This document shows, piece by piece, positions 48,280 through 56,034 of a stretch of DNA of 64,000 bases (positions are counted from its first letter, which is position 1; every line of letters begins with the position of its first letter). The notes beneath the pieces are model-generated. The model had not been told where the DNA came from and searched no databases. It was given only the letters and a program-made list of their open reading frames with translations. Source of the stretch: Maridesulfovibrio sp. (GTDB lineage: Bacteria > Desulfobacterota > Desulfovibrionia > Desulfovibrionales > Desulfovibrionaceae); NCBI RefSeq assembly GCF_963667685.1, contig NZ_OY763932.1, forward strand, positions 186,001-250,000. The letters are read 5' to 3'. A program made the position numbers and the translations under genes.

Positions 48280-48310
48280 AATTCCGGTTATCGGACCTTT
48301 TACCGGAATT
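48280..48310. promoter_or_regulatory. Inverted repeat upstream of hypD
   Basis: AATTCCGGT (48280-48288) and ACCGGAATT (48302-48310) are perfect nine-base arms around 13 bases, 62 bases before the hypD start. They could be an operator or a leader hairpin. Confidence 0.35.
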
Positions 48311-48437
48311 ACTATCGGCACAGGACTTAAGGATATCGCTACGTAACAGATATAACTTTATAATTCATAAACCTTTTTGTTCTCATTATACCCATTCCTG
48401 TTCAGTAACAACCCCGCTGCCCCTAAAATTTATGGCG

Positions 48438-48470
48438 AAAAAAAAGGCTCCCCCTTTCCGGGAGAACCTT
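48438..48470 (-). terminator. Intrinsic terminator of the lone receiver gene
   Basis: On the reverse strand AAGGTTCTCCC pairs with GGGGAGCCTT (two-base bulge) around GGAAA, followed by eight T residues. It lies about 30 bases after the stop of the receiver gene. Confidence 0.85.
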
Positions 48471-48499
48471 AACAATAAACCTCAAAATTACAGATGTGC

Positions 48500-48865
48500 T
48501 TATTTAAGGCAACGTCCTATAACCTCATTAAATTCAGCCTTGTCTATGGGCTTAGTCATAAAATATGTCGCACCGAGAGCCAGCAGATTCGATATATCTG
48601 AAACTCCCACCACCGCGGACATAATTACTATAGGCATATCCATAAACTGGGAATCCCCTCGCAATGTCTGAACCAGCTGGCGACCATCCATTTCCGGCAT
48701 CATGATATCTGTTACCAGAACATCAAAATGGTTTTCGGCCTTCAAGGTTTCATAAGCATGCCTTCCATGAGGGCTTACAAAAGGGATATGACCCAAATCC
48801 TCTACAAACCTTGCGGCCAGCTTCTGAGAAATTTTATCATCTTCAGCTATCAGTATTTTATACAT
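48500..48865 (-). CDS. Single-domain response regulator (receiver only)
   Basis: 121 residues, a lone receiver. Acidic pocket AEDD, phospho-acceptor Asp in VTDIMMPEMDG, Ser in VIMSAV, and Lys in MTKPID are all kept. With no output domain it likely acts by protein-protein contact, like CheY, though the length and motifs do not prove a motor role. It diverges from cheV2. Confidence 0.9.
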   Translation of the reverse strand: MYKILIAEDDKISQKLAARFVEDLGHIPFVSPHGRHAYETLKAENHFDVLVTDIMMPEMDGRQLVQTLRGDSQFMDMPIVIMSAVVGVSDISNLLALGATYFMTKPIDKAEFNEVIGRCLK

Positions 48866-49052
48866 GACTCCCTCTTAAATCTTTCTTTGGCACTTATTTC
48901 TGACTAAGCCAAACCTGAAACATTTGTAAAGGGCTATTAACAGGATACGGGGGCATATTCTTTTCAAAATCTATGGACCTGTCTTTTTGAATATTGTAAT
49001 TTACGTATATAAAAACATAAAACCACTTAATTTTTTATCAGGAGCCTTCCTC

Positions 49053-49997
49053 ATGGATGATACAAACATCCTGCTCGAAACCGGAACAAACGAGCTAGAA
49101 ATACTGGAATTTTATATTGACCTGCCTGAATCCGAAGATGGCCCCGAAGAGCGCTGTCATTTCGGAGTGAACGTCGCCAAGGTAATGCAGGTGATCGAAA
49201 GTCCGGAACTGGAACATCCTGAATCAGCCGAACATCCCTGTTTTATGGGAACCATTCCATTGAGGCACCATATTCTCCCTGTGCTCGATCTGGCTGTATG
49301 GCTCGGTTTGGAACGGAAGAAACAGAAATATGATATTGTTATTGTCACCGAATTCAGCCAGACGGTTTCCGGTTTTCAGGTCAGCGGTGTGACTGAAATC
49401 CACCGGGTAGGGTGGCAGCAGGTTCTTTCCCCTGACAAATTTATGAGCAGTTTTGATGACAGCTGTATTGTCGGTATTGTTGAGCGTGAAGATAGATTTA
49501 TCCAGCTGCTTGACCTTGAATCGATTCTTGCGGATCTTGATCCTGGGCGCGGTGGTAATCTGGATGCACCTTCCGCGGTTGCAACAGAAGCATACAATGC
49601 TCTTGTCTGCGACGACTCTCCCACTATCAGGGCCATGCTCGAAAAAAGTCTCGATCAGGCAAATTTCAGACACACCATTGTTCATAACGGCCAAGAAGCG
49701 CAAAACACGCTAAAAAATATCAAACTGGTAGCTAAACAAGAAAAAAGACCGGTCAAAGATTATGTCGAGATAATCATTTCTGATATCGAAATGCCTCTGA
49801 TGGACGGATTCAGCCTTACCAAATGGATACGTGAAGATCCTGATCTGAAGGACCTGCCTATTATCCTCTATTCGTCTATCATCACCAATGAACTCCGGCA
49901 TAAAGGCGAGTCTGTAGGAGCCAATGAACAGATTTCCAAACCGGATCTGCATTTACTCCCTGAAAAGGCCATTCGTTTGATAGAGAGCAGAAAATAA
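49053..49997 (+). CDS. CheV-type chemotaxis protein (CheW-receiver), second copy
   Basis: 314 residues from the ATG at 49053, which has AGGAG about ten bases upstream; an in-frame start 66 bases earlier lacks support. CheW domain about 1-165 (FGVNVAKVMQVIE, GTIPLRHHILPVLDLAVWL), receiver about 190-314 with LVCDDS, IIISDIEMPLMDG and ISKPD intact. It parallels the paralogue at 41992 block for block, consistent with duplication. The lone receiver gene diverges from it. Confidence 0.92.
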   Translation: MDDTNILLETGTNELEILEFYIDLPESEDGPEERCHFGVNVAKVMQVIESPELEHPESAEHPCFMGTIPLRHHILPVLDLAVWLGLERKKQKYDIVIVTEFSQTVSGFQVSGVTEIHRVGWQQVLSPDKFMSSFDDSCIVGIVEREDRFIQLLDLESILADLDPGRGGNLDAPSAVATEAYNALVCDDSPTIRAMLEKSLDQANFRHTIVHNGQEAQNTLKNIKLVAKQEKRPVKDYVEIIISDIEMPLMDGFSLTKWIREDPDLKDLPIILYSSIITNELRHKGESVGANEQISKPDLHLLPEKAIRLIESRK

Positions 49998-50034
49998 CTC
50001 TGCCTCATATTATCTCACCCCGCATAATAAAACT

Positions 50035-50066
50035 AAAACGGCCTGCAACTGTAGGCCGTTTTTTCT
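50035..50066 (+). terminator. Terminator after cheV2
   Basis: AAAACGGCCT (50035-50044) pairs with AGGCCGTTTT (50053-50062), followed by more T. Confidence 0.9.
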
Positions 50067-50140
50067 TGCATCAATCCAAAAGCAACAATAACGTTGATCT
50101 GTAAACAAGAATTGGAAACAATCCATGCATGGAGACAACT

Positions 50141-50467
50141 ATGGAAGATGTAAGAGTATATGGAGACGTTAAAGGTCTGTCCGAAGAGGATTTCGAAGAC
50201 CTTAAGCATGGGCTGCCATTTGAAAAAATAGTCTATAAAGATATGGTACTGAATGTTGACTATGAAGGTCATTATATCGATATTGATGATTTCCTTGATG
50301 AAATGGTCAAACGATTACCTCCTGAAGGTTGGGCGAAAGTTGATTACATTGACCACATAGACTGGAAACTTACCCGCTACGAAATCGAGAACAACAAAAT
50401 GACCTCACGCGAAGTCAATGTAGACGCGGTTCTGGAGCCGACCAAAAACGAAGCAGGTCAAAGATAA
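50141..50467 (+). CDS. Acidic hypothetical protein
   Basis: 108 residues from the ATG at 50141, served by GGAG six bases upstream. It is acidic and hydrophilic (DVRVYGDVKGLSEEDFEDLK, DIDDFLDEMVKRLP) with a WKLTRYEIE strand-like segment and no membrane span. I recognise no family. It is monocistronic, between two terminators. Confidence 0.75.
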   Translation: MEDVRVYGDVKGLSEEDFEDLKHGLPFEKIVYKDMVLNVDYEGHYIDIDDFLDEMVKRLPPEGWAKVDYIDHIDWKLTRYEIENNKMTSREVNVDAVLEPTKNEAGQR

Positions 50468-50552
50468 TTTCTAGCGAAACTCCCGCAATTATCTCCGTTG
50501 ATCCACGCACAGATATTTTATCTGCAACCTACCACTTCATTTAAAAACCTGT

Positions 50553-50590
50553 AAAAAAGCCCGCCTATTATCCAACAGGCGGGCTTAAAT
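50553..50590. terminator. Terminator between hypothetical gene and cold-shock gene
   Basis: AAGCCCGCCT (50557-50566) pairs with AGGCGGGCTT (50577-50586). The T-run is stronger on the reverse strand, so it mainly serves the infA-csp unit. Confidence 0.85.
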
Positions 50591-50607
50591 TTTGATCTTA
50601 TTGAAAA

Positions 50608-50817
50608 CTAATAATTTATGATACGGACTTCAGTTGCTTTCGGGGCGGAGTCTTCATCTACGATTTCGAAAACAACTTTTTCGCCTACATTAAGAGTTTT
50701 GAATCCGTCGCGAAGCACTTCGGAGTAATGGACATAGATATCCCTTCCCGCCTCATCTTCGATAAAGCCGAATCCTTTGATATCATTGAACCAGCTGACA
50801 ACTCCTTTTAAACTCAT
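50608..50817 (-). CDS. Cold-shock domain protein
   Basis: 69 residues from the ATG at 50817 behind GAGGA. RNP1 KGFGFIEDE and RNP2 DIYVHYSE mark the single-stranded nucleic acid binding face; VSWFNDIKG is the usual N-terminal strand. Members act as RNA chaperones. It begins 46 bases after infA, so the two translation/RNA factors are probably co-transcribed. Confidence 0.92.
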   Translation of the reverse strand: MSLKGVVSWFNDIKGFGFIEDEAGRDIYVHYSEVLRDGFKTLNVGEKVVFEIVDEDSAPKATEVRIINY

Positions 50818-50863
50818 AAAAATCCTCATCAGTGGGATCAAGACTGAAAGCAGTTACAAGTGG

Positions 50864-51082
50864 TCATTTCATGCGGAATGTTATCCGACCCCGGGTCAGA
50901 TCGTATGGCGACAACTCCACCTTGACCCGATCCCCCGGCAAGATACGGATATAATGTTTCCGCATTTTTCCGGAAATATGCCCCAAAATAACATGCCCAT
51001 TCTCAAGCTCAACTTTGAACATGGCATTAGGCAATGCTTCCTGGACTACACCTTCTACTTCGATACCTTCTTCTTTAGCCAC
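50864..51082 (-). CDS. infA: Translation initiation factor IF-1
   Basis: 72 residues from a GTG at 51082 behind a perfect GGAGG five bases upstream; this gives the exact usual IF-1 length. [40 protein letters not shown] and [13 protein letters not shown] are diagnostic. Upstream in-frame starts would add six or more residues not seen in the family. In many bacteria infA lies between map and rpmJ; here that slot is empty. Confidence 0.95.
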   Translation of the reverse strand: MAKEEGIEVEGVVQEALPNAMFKVELENGHVILGHISGKMRKHYIRILPGDRVKVELSPYDLTRGRITFRMK

Positions 51083-51198
51083 GGTTTCCTCCATCGCCAC
51101 TAACAGCTGACGGGAAATGGATTAGCAGTTAACCCGCTATAACTTTTTTACTAATTTACGGATATTAATGCAATCACTAAACAAGAGAGCTGACAAGG

Positions 51199-52800
51199 TT
51201 AATATTTCAACGAATGTCCCAAGCGATCAATCGCGTTAAGAATCTCTTCCACGAGATCACTAAGCGAACTTCGGTTCACCGCACTGGAAGGAATACCCTG
51301 CGGATAGGTGTTGCGCATGATTTCACGTTGTTCATCATCAACTTTATCCCACTTATTGAGGACAAGGATGGTAACAACATCTTTCAGATTCATATCAGCG
51401 ACAATATTATTAACCGCGTCAATCTGCTCACTAACTTCAGGATGCGAAGAATCGCAGACGTGCAGAAGAACATCAGCAGCCTCTAACTCTTCCAGAGTTG
51501 CCCGAAATGCCTCTTTGAGTTCAACCGGCAGCTGCCTGATAAATCCTACAGTATCGGTCAAAATCAATTCCTGATCACGGGGAAAACGGATACGCCTACT
51601 GGTCGGGTCGAGAGTAGCGAAAAGTTTATCTTCGGCAAGAACACCACTGTTGGTAAGTGTATTAAGCAAAGTGGATTTGCCTGCGTTGGTATAACCTACC
51701 AGCGAAACAACCGGAACTCCCGCCCTTGCCCGACGCTCACGAGTAAAGCCGCGCTGACGGCTGACCTTCTTGAGTTCATTCCCCAGCTTGGTCAGCTTGT
51801 CTTTAATGCGTCGCCGGTCAATCTCGAGTTTGGTTTCACCCGGACCACGGCCACCAATACCACCCATAAGCCTGGACATTGCACGGTTTTTACCGACAAG
51901 ACGGGGCATGGTATATTTCAGCTGCGCCATTTCAACCTGCAATTTACCAGCGCGGGTTGTAGCATGCTGAGCAAAAATATCGAGAATAAGCTGGGTACGA
52001 TCAAGAATTTTACGCTCTGTGAGCTTGGCAAGGTTACGCATCTGGGCGGCAGAAAGTTCCTGATCGAAAAGAATAACTTCCGCATCAGCCTGCAGCGCGA
52101 TGACTTCCAGCTCCGCAAGCTTACCCTTACCCATAATAAATTTCGGGTTTAGTTTGCGGATACGCTGCACCAGCCGTCCTTCCACTTTCAGACCAGCGGT
52201 ATCAGCAAGATCCTCTAGCTCAGCAAGTGAACGTTCCTGCACAGATTTGGGGTCCTGCGAAACACTTACGACAATAGCTCGCTCACGTTTATCCGTAGTA
52301 TCGCGAGTACGGTCCGCGCGGCGGAATTCCTCTTCGAGGGCCTTGATTTGAGCCGGAAGGTCCATGTCCGCACGATCCCAGCGTACCGGAGGCAATTGTT
52401 CATATGGTTTCTCTGTCGCTCCGGGGGGAAGCAGATATGCATACTGGACGAAGTCGGGTTCTCCGTGCGGATCAGAGGCCACAACGGTAATACTGTCCAG
52501 ACGCAGGAAAACCATATCCATGAGGTCTTCCTCGGACAGATTCTCACCGGAAATATGAGTGTGAAGAAGCCGTAAACCGCGCAAACGACCTTCTGACTGG
52601 CGGGCCCTTGGCAATTCGGGGATGTAGATAGATCCCGGATCACCAACCAGAATCATTTCAGGTTTGCCCTGCCTGTCAATCAGCAGACCTATCTGGCGCC
52701 CGATTTCATGACTGAGAAGAGAAAGCTCGCGGGCCTGCTCATTAGTGAACCCGTTCGGGTCATTGTAACGGCGGTCCGCAAGACGGTTGATGCGTTTCAA
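51199..52800 (-). CDS. hflX: GTPase HflX (ribosome-associated)
   Basis: 533 residues from the first standard start, a TTG at 52800. HflX splits stalled ribosomes. Family blocks are EVILFDQELSAAQMRNL, RMSRLMGGIGGRGPGETKLE-like sequence, and a G domain with GYTNAGKSTLLNTLT, DTVGFIRQLP and NKWDKVDD. A long N-terminal domain precedes these. The TTG has no spaced ribosome-binding site. The frame continues upstream, and family-like residues (KGNTQGLKPSELKRINRL) extend to an ATA at 52848 with GGAG seven bases before it; the true start may be there (see findings). Confidence 0.95.
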   Translation of the reverse strand: MKRINRLADRRYNDPNGFTNEQARELSLLSHEIGRQIGLLIDRQGKPEMILVGDPGSIYIPELPRARQSEGRLRGLRLLHTHISGENLSEEDLMDMVFLRLDSITVVASDPHGEPDFVQYAYLLPPGATEKPYEQLPPVRWDRADMDLPAQIKALEEEFRRADRTRDTTDKRERAIVVSVSQDPKSVQERSLAELEDLADTAGLKVEGRLVQRIRKLNPKFIMGKGKLAELEVIALQADAEVILFDQELSAAQMRNLAKLTERKILDRTQLILDIFAQHATTRAGKLQVEMAQLKYTMPRLVGKNRAMSRLMGGIGGRGPGETKLEIDRRRIKDKLTKLGNELKKVSRQRGFTRERRARAGVPVVSLVGYTNAGKSTLLNTLTNSGVLAEDKLFATLDPTSRRIRFPRDQELILTDTVGFIRQLPVELKEAFRATLEELEAADVLLHVCDSSHPEVSEQIDAVNNIVADMNLKDVVTILVLNKWDKVDDEQREIMRNTYPQGIPSSAVNRSSLSDLVEEILNAIDRLGHSLKY

Positions 52801-52874
52801 CTCACTGGGTTTAAGGCCCTGAGTGTTTCCTTTGGCTTTAAGAGCTATGGTAGTTCTCCAATTATTGCAGTTAA

Positions 52875-52912
52875 ATAAAGGGAAAACGTCATTTCTATGA
52901 CGAATTCCCTTT
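52875..52912 (-). terminator. Terminator after the IMP cyclohydrolase gene
   Basis: On the reverse strand AAAGGGAA pairs with TTCCCTTT, and inside it CGTCA pairs with TGACG, followed by a T-rich TTTATTT. It begins six bases after the stop, so little room is left for a separate hflX promoter. Confidence 0.8.
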
Positions 52913-52917
52913 GAAAA

Positions 52918-53517
52918 CTAAGCGTCGTGATCTGCCAAATATTTGGCAATCATGGAATCATATTCAGAGACAAGCGCAAAAGTTTCCGCAGCCAGATCTT
53001 TTCTGAGTGCGAGAGAAACTTTGCCGTCATTCTTTTTCATGTCTTCGAGAATACGGGGATAATGCACCGGACTGGGGACAACCAGAACAGAGTGAAAATT
53101 CTTGGCCGAAGCGCGCAGCATGGTCGGACCGCCGATGTCGATCTGCTCGACAGCATTCTTAAGGTCCTGCCCTTCGCTTACTGCCTTGGCAAAATTGTAC
53201 AGGTTAACGCAAACCATATCGATCGTCTCAATGTTGTGTTCATCAAGAGTCGACAGGTGTTCCGGGTTATCTTTATCCGCGAGGATTCCCCCATGCACAC
53301 TGGGGTGCAGGGTCTTCACGCGACCGCCCATGATTTCAGGGAAGCCGGTAACATCACTCACAGACTTGACCTCAAGGCCGGCATCAAGAAGCATTTTTCT
53401 TGTGCCGCCGGTGCTGATCAATTCCACACCGAAGCCAGCTAATTCAGCCGCAAATTCAGCCAGCCCGGATTTATCAGTAACACTGAGCACTCCACGCTTT
53501 ATAGGCAACATATCCAT
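52918..53517 (-). CDS. purH: IMP cyclohydrolase (stand-alone MGS-fold domain)
   Basis: 199 residues, corresponding to the N-terminal domain of bifunctional PurH only. RGVLSVTDKSGLAEFAAELA, STGGTRKMLLDAGLEV, and GGRVKTLHPSVHGGILADKD mark the MGS-like fold that closes the purine ring to IMP. The AICAR transformylase half (about 320 residues) is absent, so a separate enzyme elsewhere is expected. The ATG at 53517 has GGAG seven bases upstream. Confidence 0.92.
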   Translation of the reverse strand: MDMLPIKRGVLSVTDKSGLAEFAAELAGFGVELISTGGTRKMLLDAGLEVKSVSDVTGFPEIMGGRVKTLHPSVHGGILADKDNPEHLSTLDEHNIETIDMVCVNLYNFAKAVSEGQDLKNAVEQIDIGGPTMLRASAKNFHSVLVVPSPVHYPRILEDMKKNDGKVSLALRKDLAAETFALVSEYDSMIAKYLADHDA

Positions 53518-53598
53518 AACACATCTCCAGATTTTGGTTTTTGTGGAGTTGTGCCGGATTTATGCACTAAAGGCAAGTTCCGAGCCTATCTTTTCCTA

Positions 53599-53651
53599 CC
53601 GGTAGCTGGTCCCCGTCCCCGAACCACACGAACAGGGACGGGACCAACCGG
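53599..53651. other. Strong hairpin between TPR gene and purH
   Basis: CCGGT and TGGTCCCCGTCCC pair with GGGACGGGACCA and ACCGG. The stem is long and GC-rich but lacks a U-tract on the reverse strand, so it may be a processing or stability element rather than a terminator. Confidence 0.5.
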
Positions 53652-53687
53652 GAGGGGAGTCGGCTATATTTAAAGGATCTGTATGAG

Positions 53688-54242
53688 CTAAATCTGGCCC
53701 AGCAGTTCCTTAGCCGCTTCATTTGCGGGATCCTTTTCGAGGATCATTTCAAGCTGTTCGACAGCCCTGTCCTTTTCTCCCATGCAGACATAAAGGCCTG
53801 CGAGGGAATAACGGACTTCGTGCTTATCGGGATCAACTTCAAGATACTTCTCGAGGTAAGGGATAGCATCAGCCATCTTCTCTGCCTCGTGACCGATCCT
53901 GATGATACCGAACAGCGCAACCATATTGCTGATATTGCTGTCGAGAGCCCGAGAAAAGTTTTCAAAGGCTTCTTCCTGACGGGAAGTTTCCATTTGGATG
54001 AGACCCATTCCGGCAAAGCTTTTATCAGTTGCTTCTACTGAATGAGCTTTCTCGTAAAGGGACATGGCTGTATCATACTCACCACGCTGGATTGCGATAG
54101 TGGCAAGACCGATATAAGGGTCAGGATGCACACCGTTAGATCCGGCAGCCTTCTTGTAGTAATCTTCAGCCTTATCCAGTTCACCCATGAACAGATAACA
54201 CTCACCGAGTTCCTTGTTAATTTCGTAATCTAAATGGCTCAT
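53688..54242 (-). CDS. Tetratricopeptide-repeat protein
   Basis: 184 residues with about five TPR-like helix pairs (CYLFMGELDKAEDYYKKA, ATIAIQRGEYDTAMSLYEKA, SYLAGLYVCMGEKDRAVEQL-type). TPR proteins are scaffolds for protein contacts. No signal peptide is seen, so it is probably cytoplasmic. It is the first gene before the divergent flagellar operon; a flagellar link is only positional. Confidence 0.88.
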   Translation of the reverse strand: MSHLDYEINKELGECYLFMGELDKAEDYYKKAAGSNGVHPDPYIGLATIAIQRGEYDTAMSLYEKAHSVEATDKSFAGMGLIQMETSRQEEAFENFSRALDSNISNMVALFGIIRIGHEAEKMADAIPYLEKYLEVDPDKHEVRYSLAGLYVCMGEKDRAVEQLEMILEKDPANEAAKELLGQI

Positions 54243-54560
54243 AATTCCCCTCCGGAAATTTTATTTACCGCCGGACGATCCAAAGCGGCAGTTTTTGCGA
54301 CCCCTGAGAGTCTGCACGAACTAATGCATACCCTGTGCCAAAACAAACAACACCACTCCTACATTATATAAGTAGGTGTAAATTAAACCGCCTGATTTCC
54401 GACACTTCATCGCCAGCAAGCACATAAGCCATAAATAAACACATAGTTATCAGCATCTTACAAGAATGGAACGTCTCTTGCTTAAACCAAGTCACAAAAC
54501 AACTACCAAGTTTTCCCAGTCCAGAAGGACACCGGGAATTTTTTGCAGGAGGATATAAAA
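54243..54560. other. 318-base gap upstream of flgB
   Basis: No gene. It holds a sigma54 promoter (54467-54482) and, in the flgB leader, a small stem (CCC-GTCC/GGAC-GGG, about 54513-54538) followed by six T, which may act as an attenuator. The left part is AT-rich with nothing recognisable. Confidence 0.55.
54467..54482 (+). promoter_or_regulatory. Sigma54 (-24/-12) promoter of flgB-flgC-fliE
   Basis: TGGAACGTCTCTTGCT differs from the TGGCACG-N4-TTGCW consensus at one core base; GG and GC are ten bases apart. The start would be near 54493, about 68 bases before flgB. Sigma54 control of rod/hook genes is common in flagellar systems of this type. Confidence 0.7.
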
Positions 54561-54971
54561 ATGAAAGGACTTTTCGAAAACAACATAGAGTTGACAGGCA
54601 AAGTGCTCGACATGAGACTCCAACGTCAAAACCTTGTCTCCTCCAACCTGGCTAACGTTAACACCCCCGGCTACAAAGAGAAGAGACTGGAATTCGAAGA
54701 AGACCTTCAGAAAGCCATGGGACTCGATGCCAAGGGAAAGATGACCAAAACCAGCAAGATGCACATCCCAACAGCATTCGACGCAGACAAATTCGAAGGC
54801 GACGTTATATCCAAATTCGAACCCAGAATCATCCACGGTGAAAATCGTGTTGATATGGATAAAGAAATGGTCGCCATGGCTAAGAACACCATGTACTACA
54901 ATGCCCTTTCTCAGGTTATTGGGAAAAATTTTCAGGGTATGAATAAAGTGATTCAGAGCGGAGCAAGATAA
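54561..54971 (+). CDS. flgB: Flagellar proximal rod protein FlgB
   Basis: 136 residues from the ATG at 54561 behind AGGAGG. The N-terminal rod motif LVSSNLANVNTPGYKEKRLE and the C-terminal MVAMAKNTMYYNALSQVIGK are FlgB hallmarks. FlgB forms the proximal rod with FlgC and FliE. Its stop overlaps the flgC start (TAATG). Confidence 0.96.
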   Translation: MKGLFENNIELTGKVLDMRLQRQNLVSSNLANVNTPGYKEKRLEFEEDLQKAMGLDAKGKMTKTSKMHIPTAFDADKFEGDVISKFEPRIIHGENRVDMDKEMVAMAKNTMYYNALSQVIGKNFQGMNKVIQSGAR

Positions 54972-55414
54972 TGGATTTCTTTACAGCACTTGATATCGGA
55001 GCTTCAGGACTGAAGGCTCAACGTGAGTACCTGAACGTAGTGTCCATGAACATGGCTAACGCTAGGACTACACGGACAGCCGAAGGCGGACCCTACCGCC
55101 GCAAAAGTGTTTCCATGGAGTCCAGCCCTGTTCTCTCCCCTTTCGAAACTGCAATGAACCAACAGCTCAACCAGCAGCTGAGGGGCGTAACAGTCAGAGG
55201 TATTGTCTCCGACACCCGTCCATTCAAAGAAGTGTACGAGCCCAACCACCCGGATGCAAATGAAAAAGGAATAGTAAAATATCCGGACATCAACGTGGTT
55301 GAAGAAATGGTTAACATGATCACTATCAGCAGGTCCTACGAAGCCAACGCGCAAGCAGTTGACTCTGCCAAAAAAATGTTCAACCGCGCACTCAGAATAG
55401 GAAATGGTTCGTAA
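54971..55414 (+). CDS. flgC: Flagellar proximal rod protein FlgC
   Basis: 147 residues. MDFFTALDIGASGLKAQREY and VVSMNMANARTTRTAEGGPY open the rod domain; NVVEEMVNMITISRSYEANA closes it. It is translated through a one-base overlap with flgB. Confidence 0.97.
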   Translation: MDFFTALDIGASGLKAQREYLNVVSMNMANARTTRTAEGGPYRRKSVSMESSPVLSPFETAMNQQLNQQLRGVTVRGIVSDTRPFKEVYEPNHPDANEKGIVKYPDINVVEEMVNMITISRSYEANAQAVDSAKKMFNRALRIGNGS

Positions 55415-55468
55415 TCGCCTAGCGTTTAGAATCGACAATTTTTCGACTATTGTAAAAGGAGCAAAATC

Positions 55469-55795
55469 ATGGCCATCAGAAACGTAGCAATGCAGGCATA
55501 CACCAATGCCATCCAGAATCAGCAGAAGTTTGACAAAAAGTTCGACAAGACAATGGACCTCAACAAAACTGAGCCGAACTCTTTTTCAAACACACTAACC
55601 GACTCCATCAAAAATGTTAACGAACTCCAAGGCCAGAAAAAGGCCATGATCGAAGAATTTGCCTCCGGTAAAAGCCAAAACGTACATGAATTGATGATCT
55701 CTTTACAAAAAGCAAGCGTCGCGATGACCATGACCAGTACAGTTCGCAGCAAAGTAATGAGTGCATATCAAGAAGTAATGAAAATGCCTTTCTAA
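55469..55795 (+). CDS. fliE: Flagellar hook-basal body protein FliE
   Basis: 108 residues. SFSNTLTDSIKNVNELQGQK and the C-terminal NVHELMISLQKASVAMTMTS with RSKVMSAYQEVMKMPF are diagnostic. FliE links the MS ring to the rod. It is the last gene before a terminator, so fliF is a new transcript. Confidence 0.97.
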   Translation: MAIRNVAMQAYTNAIQNQQKFDKKFDKTMDLNKTEPNSFSNTLTDSIKNVNELQGQKKAMIEEFASGKSQNVHELMISLQKASVAMTMTSTVRSKVMSAYQEVMKMPF

Positions 55796-55838
55796 GTCTG
55801 ACAGCCACGCTCCTTTACCTGTCATACTGATTACATTT

Positions 55839-55878
55839 GTCACGGGACTCCTTTTGCGGAGTTCCCGTGACAGCTTTT
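55839..55878 (+). terminator. Intrinsic terminator after fliE
   Basis: GTCACGGGACTCC (55839-55851) pairs with GGAGTTCCCGTGAC (55858-55871), one bulged base, followed by AGCTTTT. It ends the flgB-flgC-fliE transcript. Confidence 0.85.
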
Positions 55879-55986
55879 ATATCTTTCCATCCCAATAGAC
55901 ATTTTTTTGTCAAAGACACTCTCCAAGCTTAACTCCTCGTCTCAAAATACCAACTAAGATTCTGTATTTAAAGTGTTTTTATTAAT

Positions 55987-56002
55987 AGGCACGTAAAATG
56001 CT
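55987..56002 (+). promoter_or_regulatory. Sigma54 (-24/-12) promoter of fliF-fliG-fliH-fliI
   Basis: AGGCACGTAAAATGCT has GG and GC ten bases apart and CACG of the -24 consensus. The start would fall near 56013, giving a short leader to fliF at 56035. Confidence 0.7.
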
Positions 56003-56034
56003 TATATAAATAAAAAATCGTCAGGAGTTAAAGT

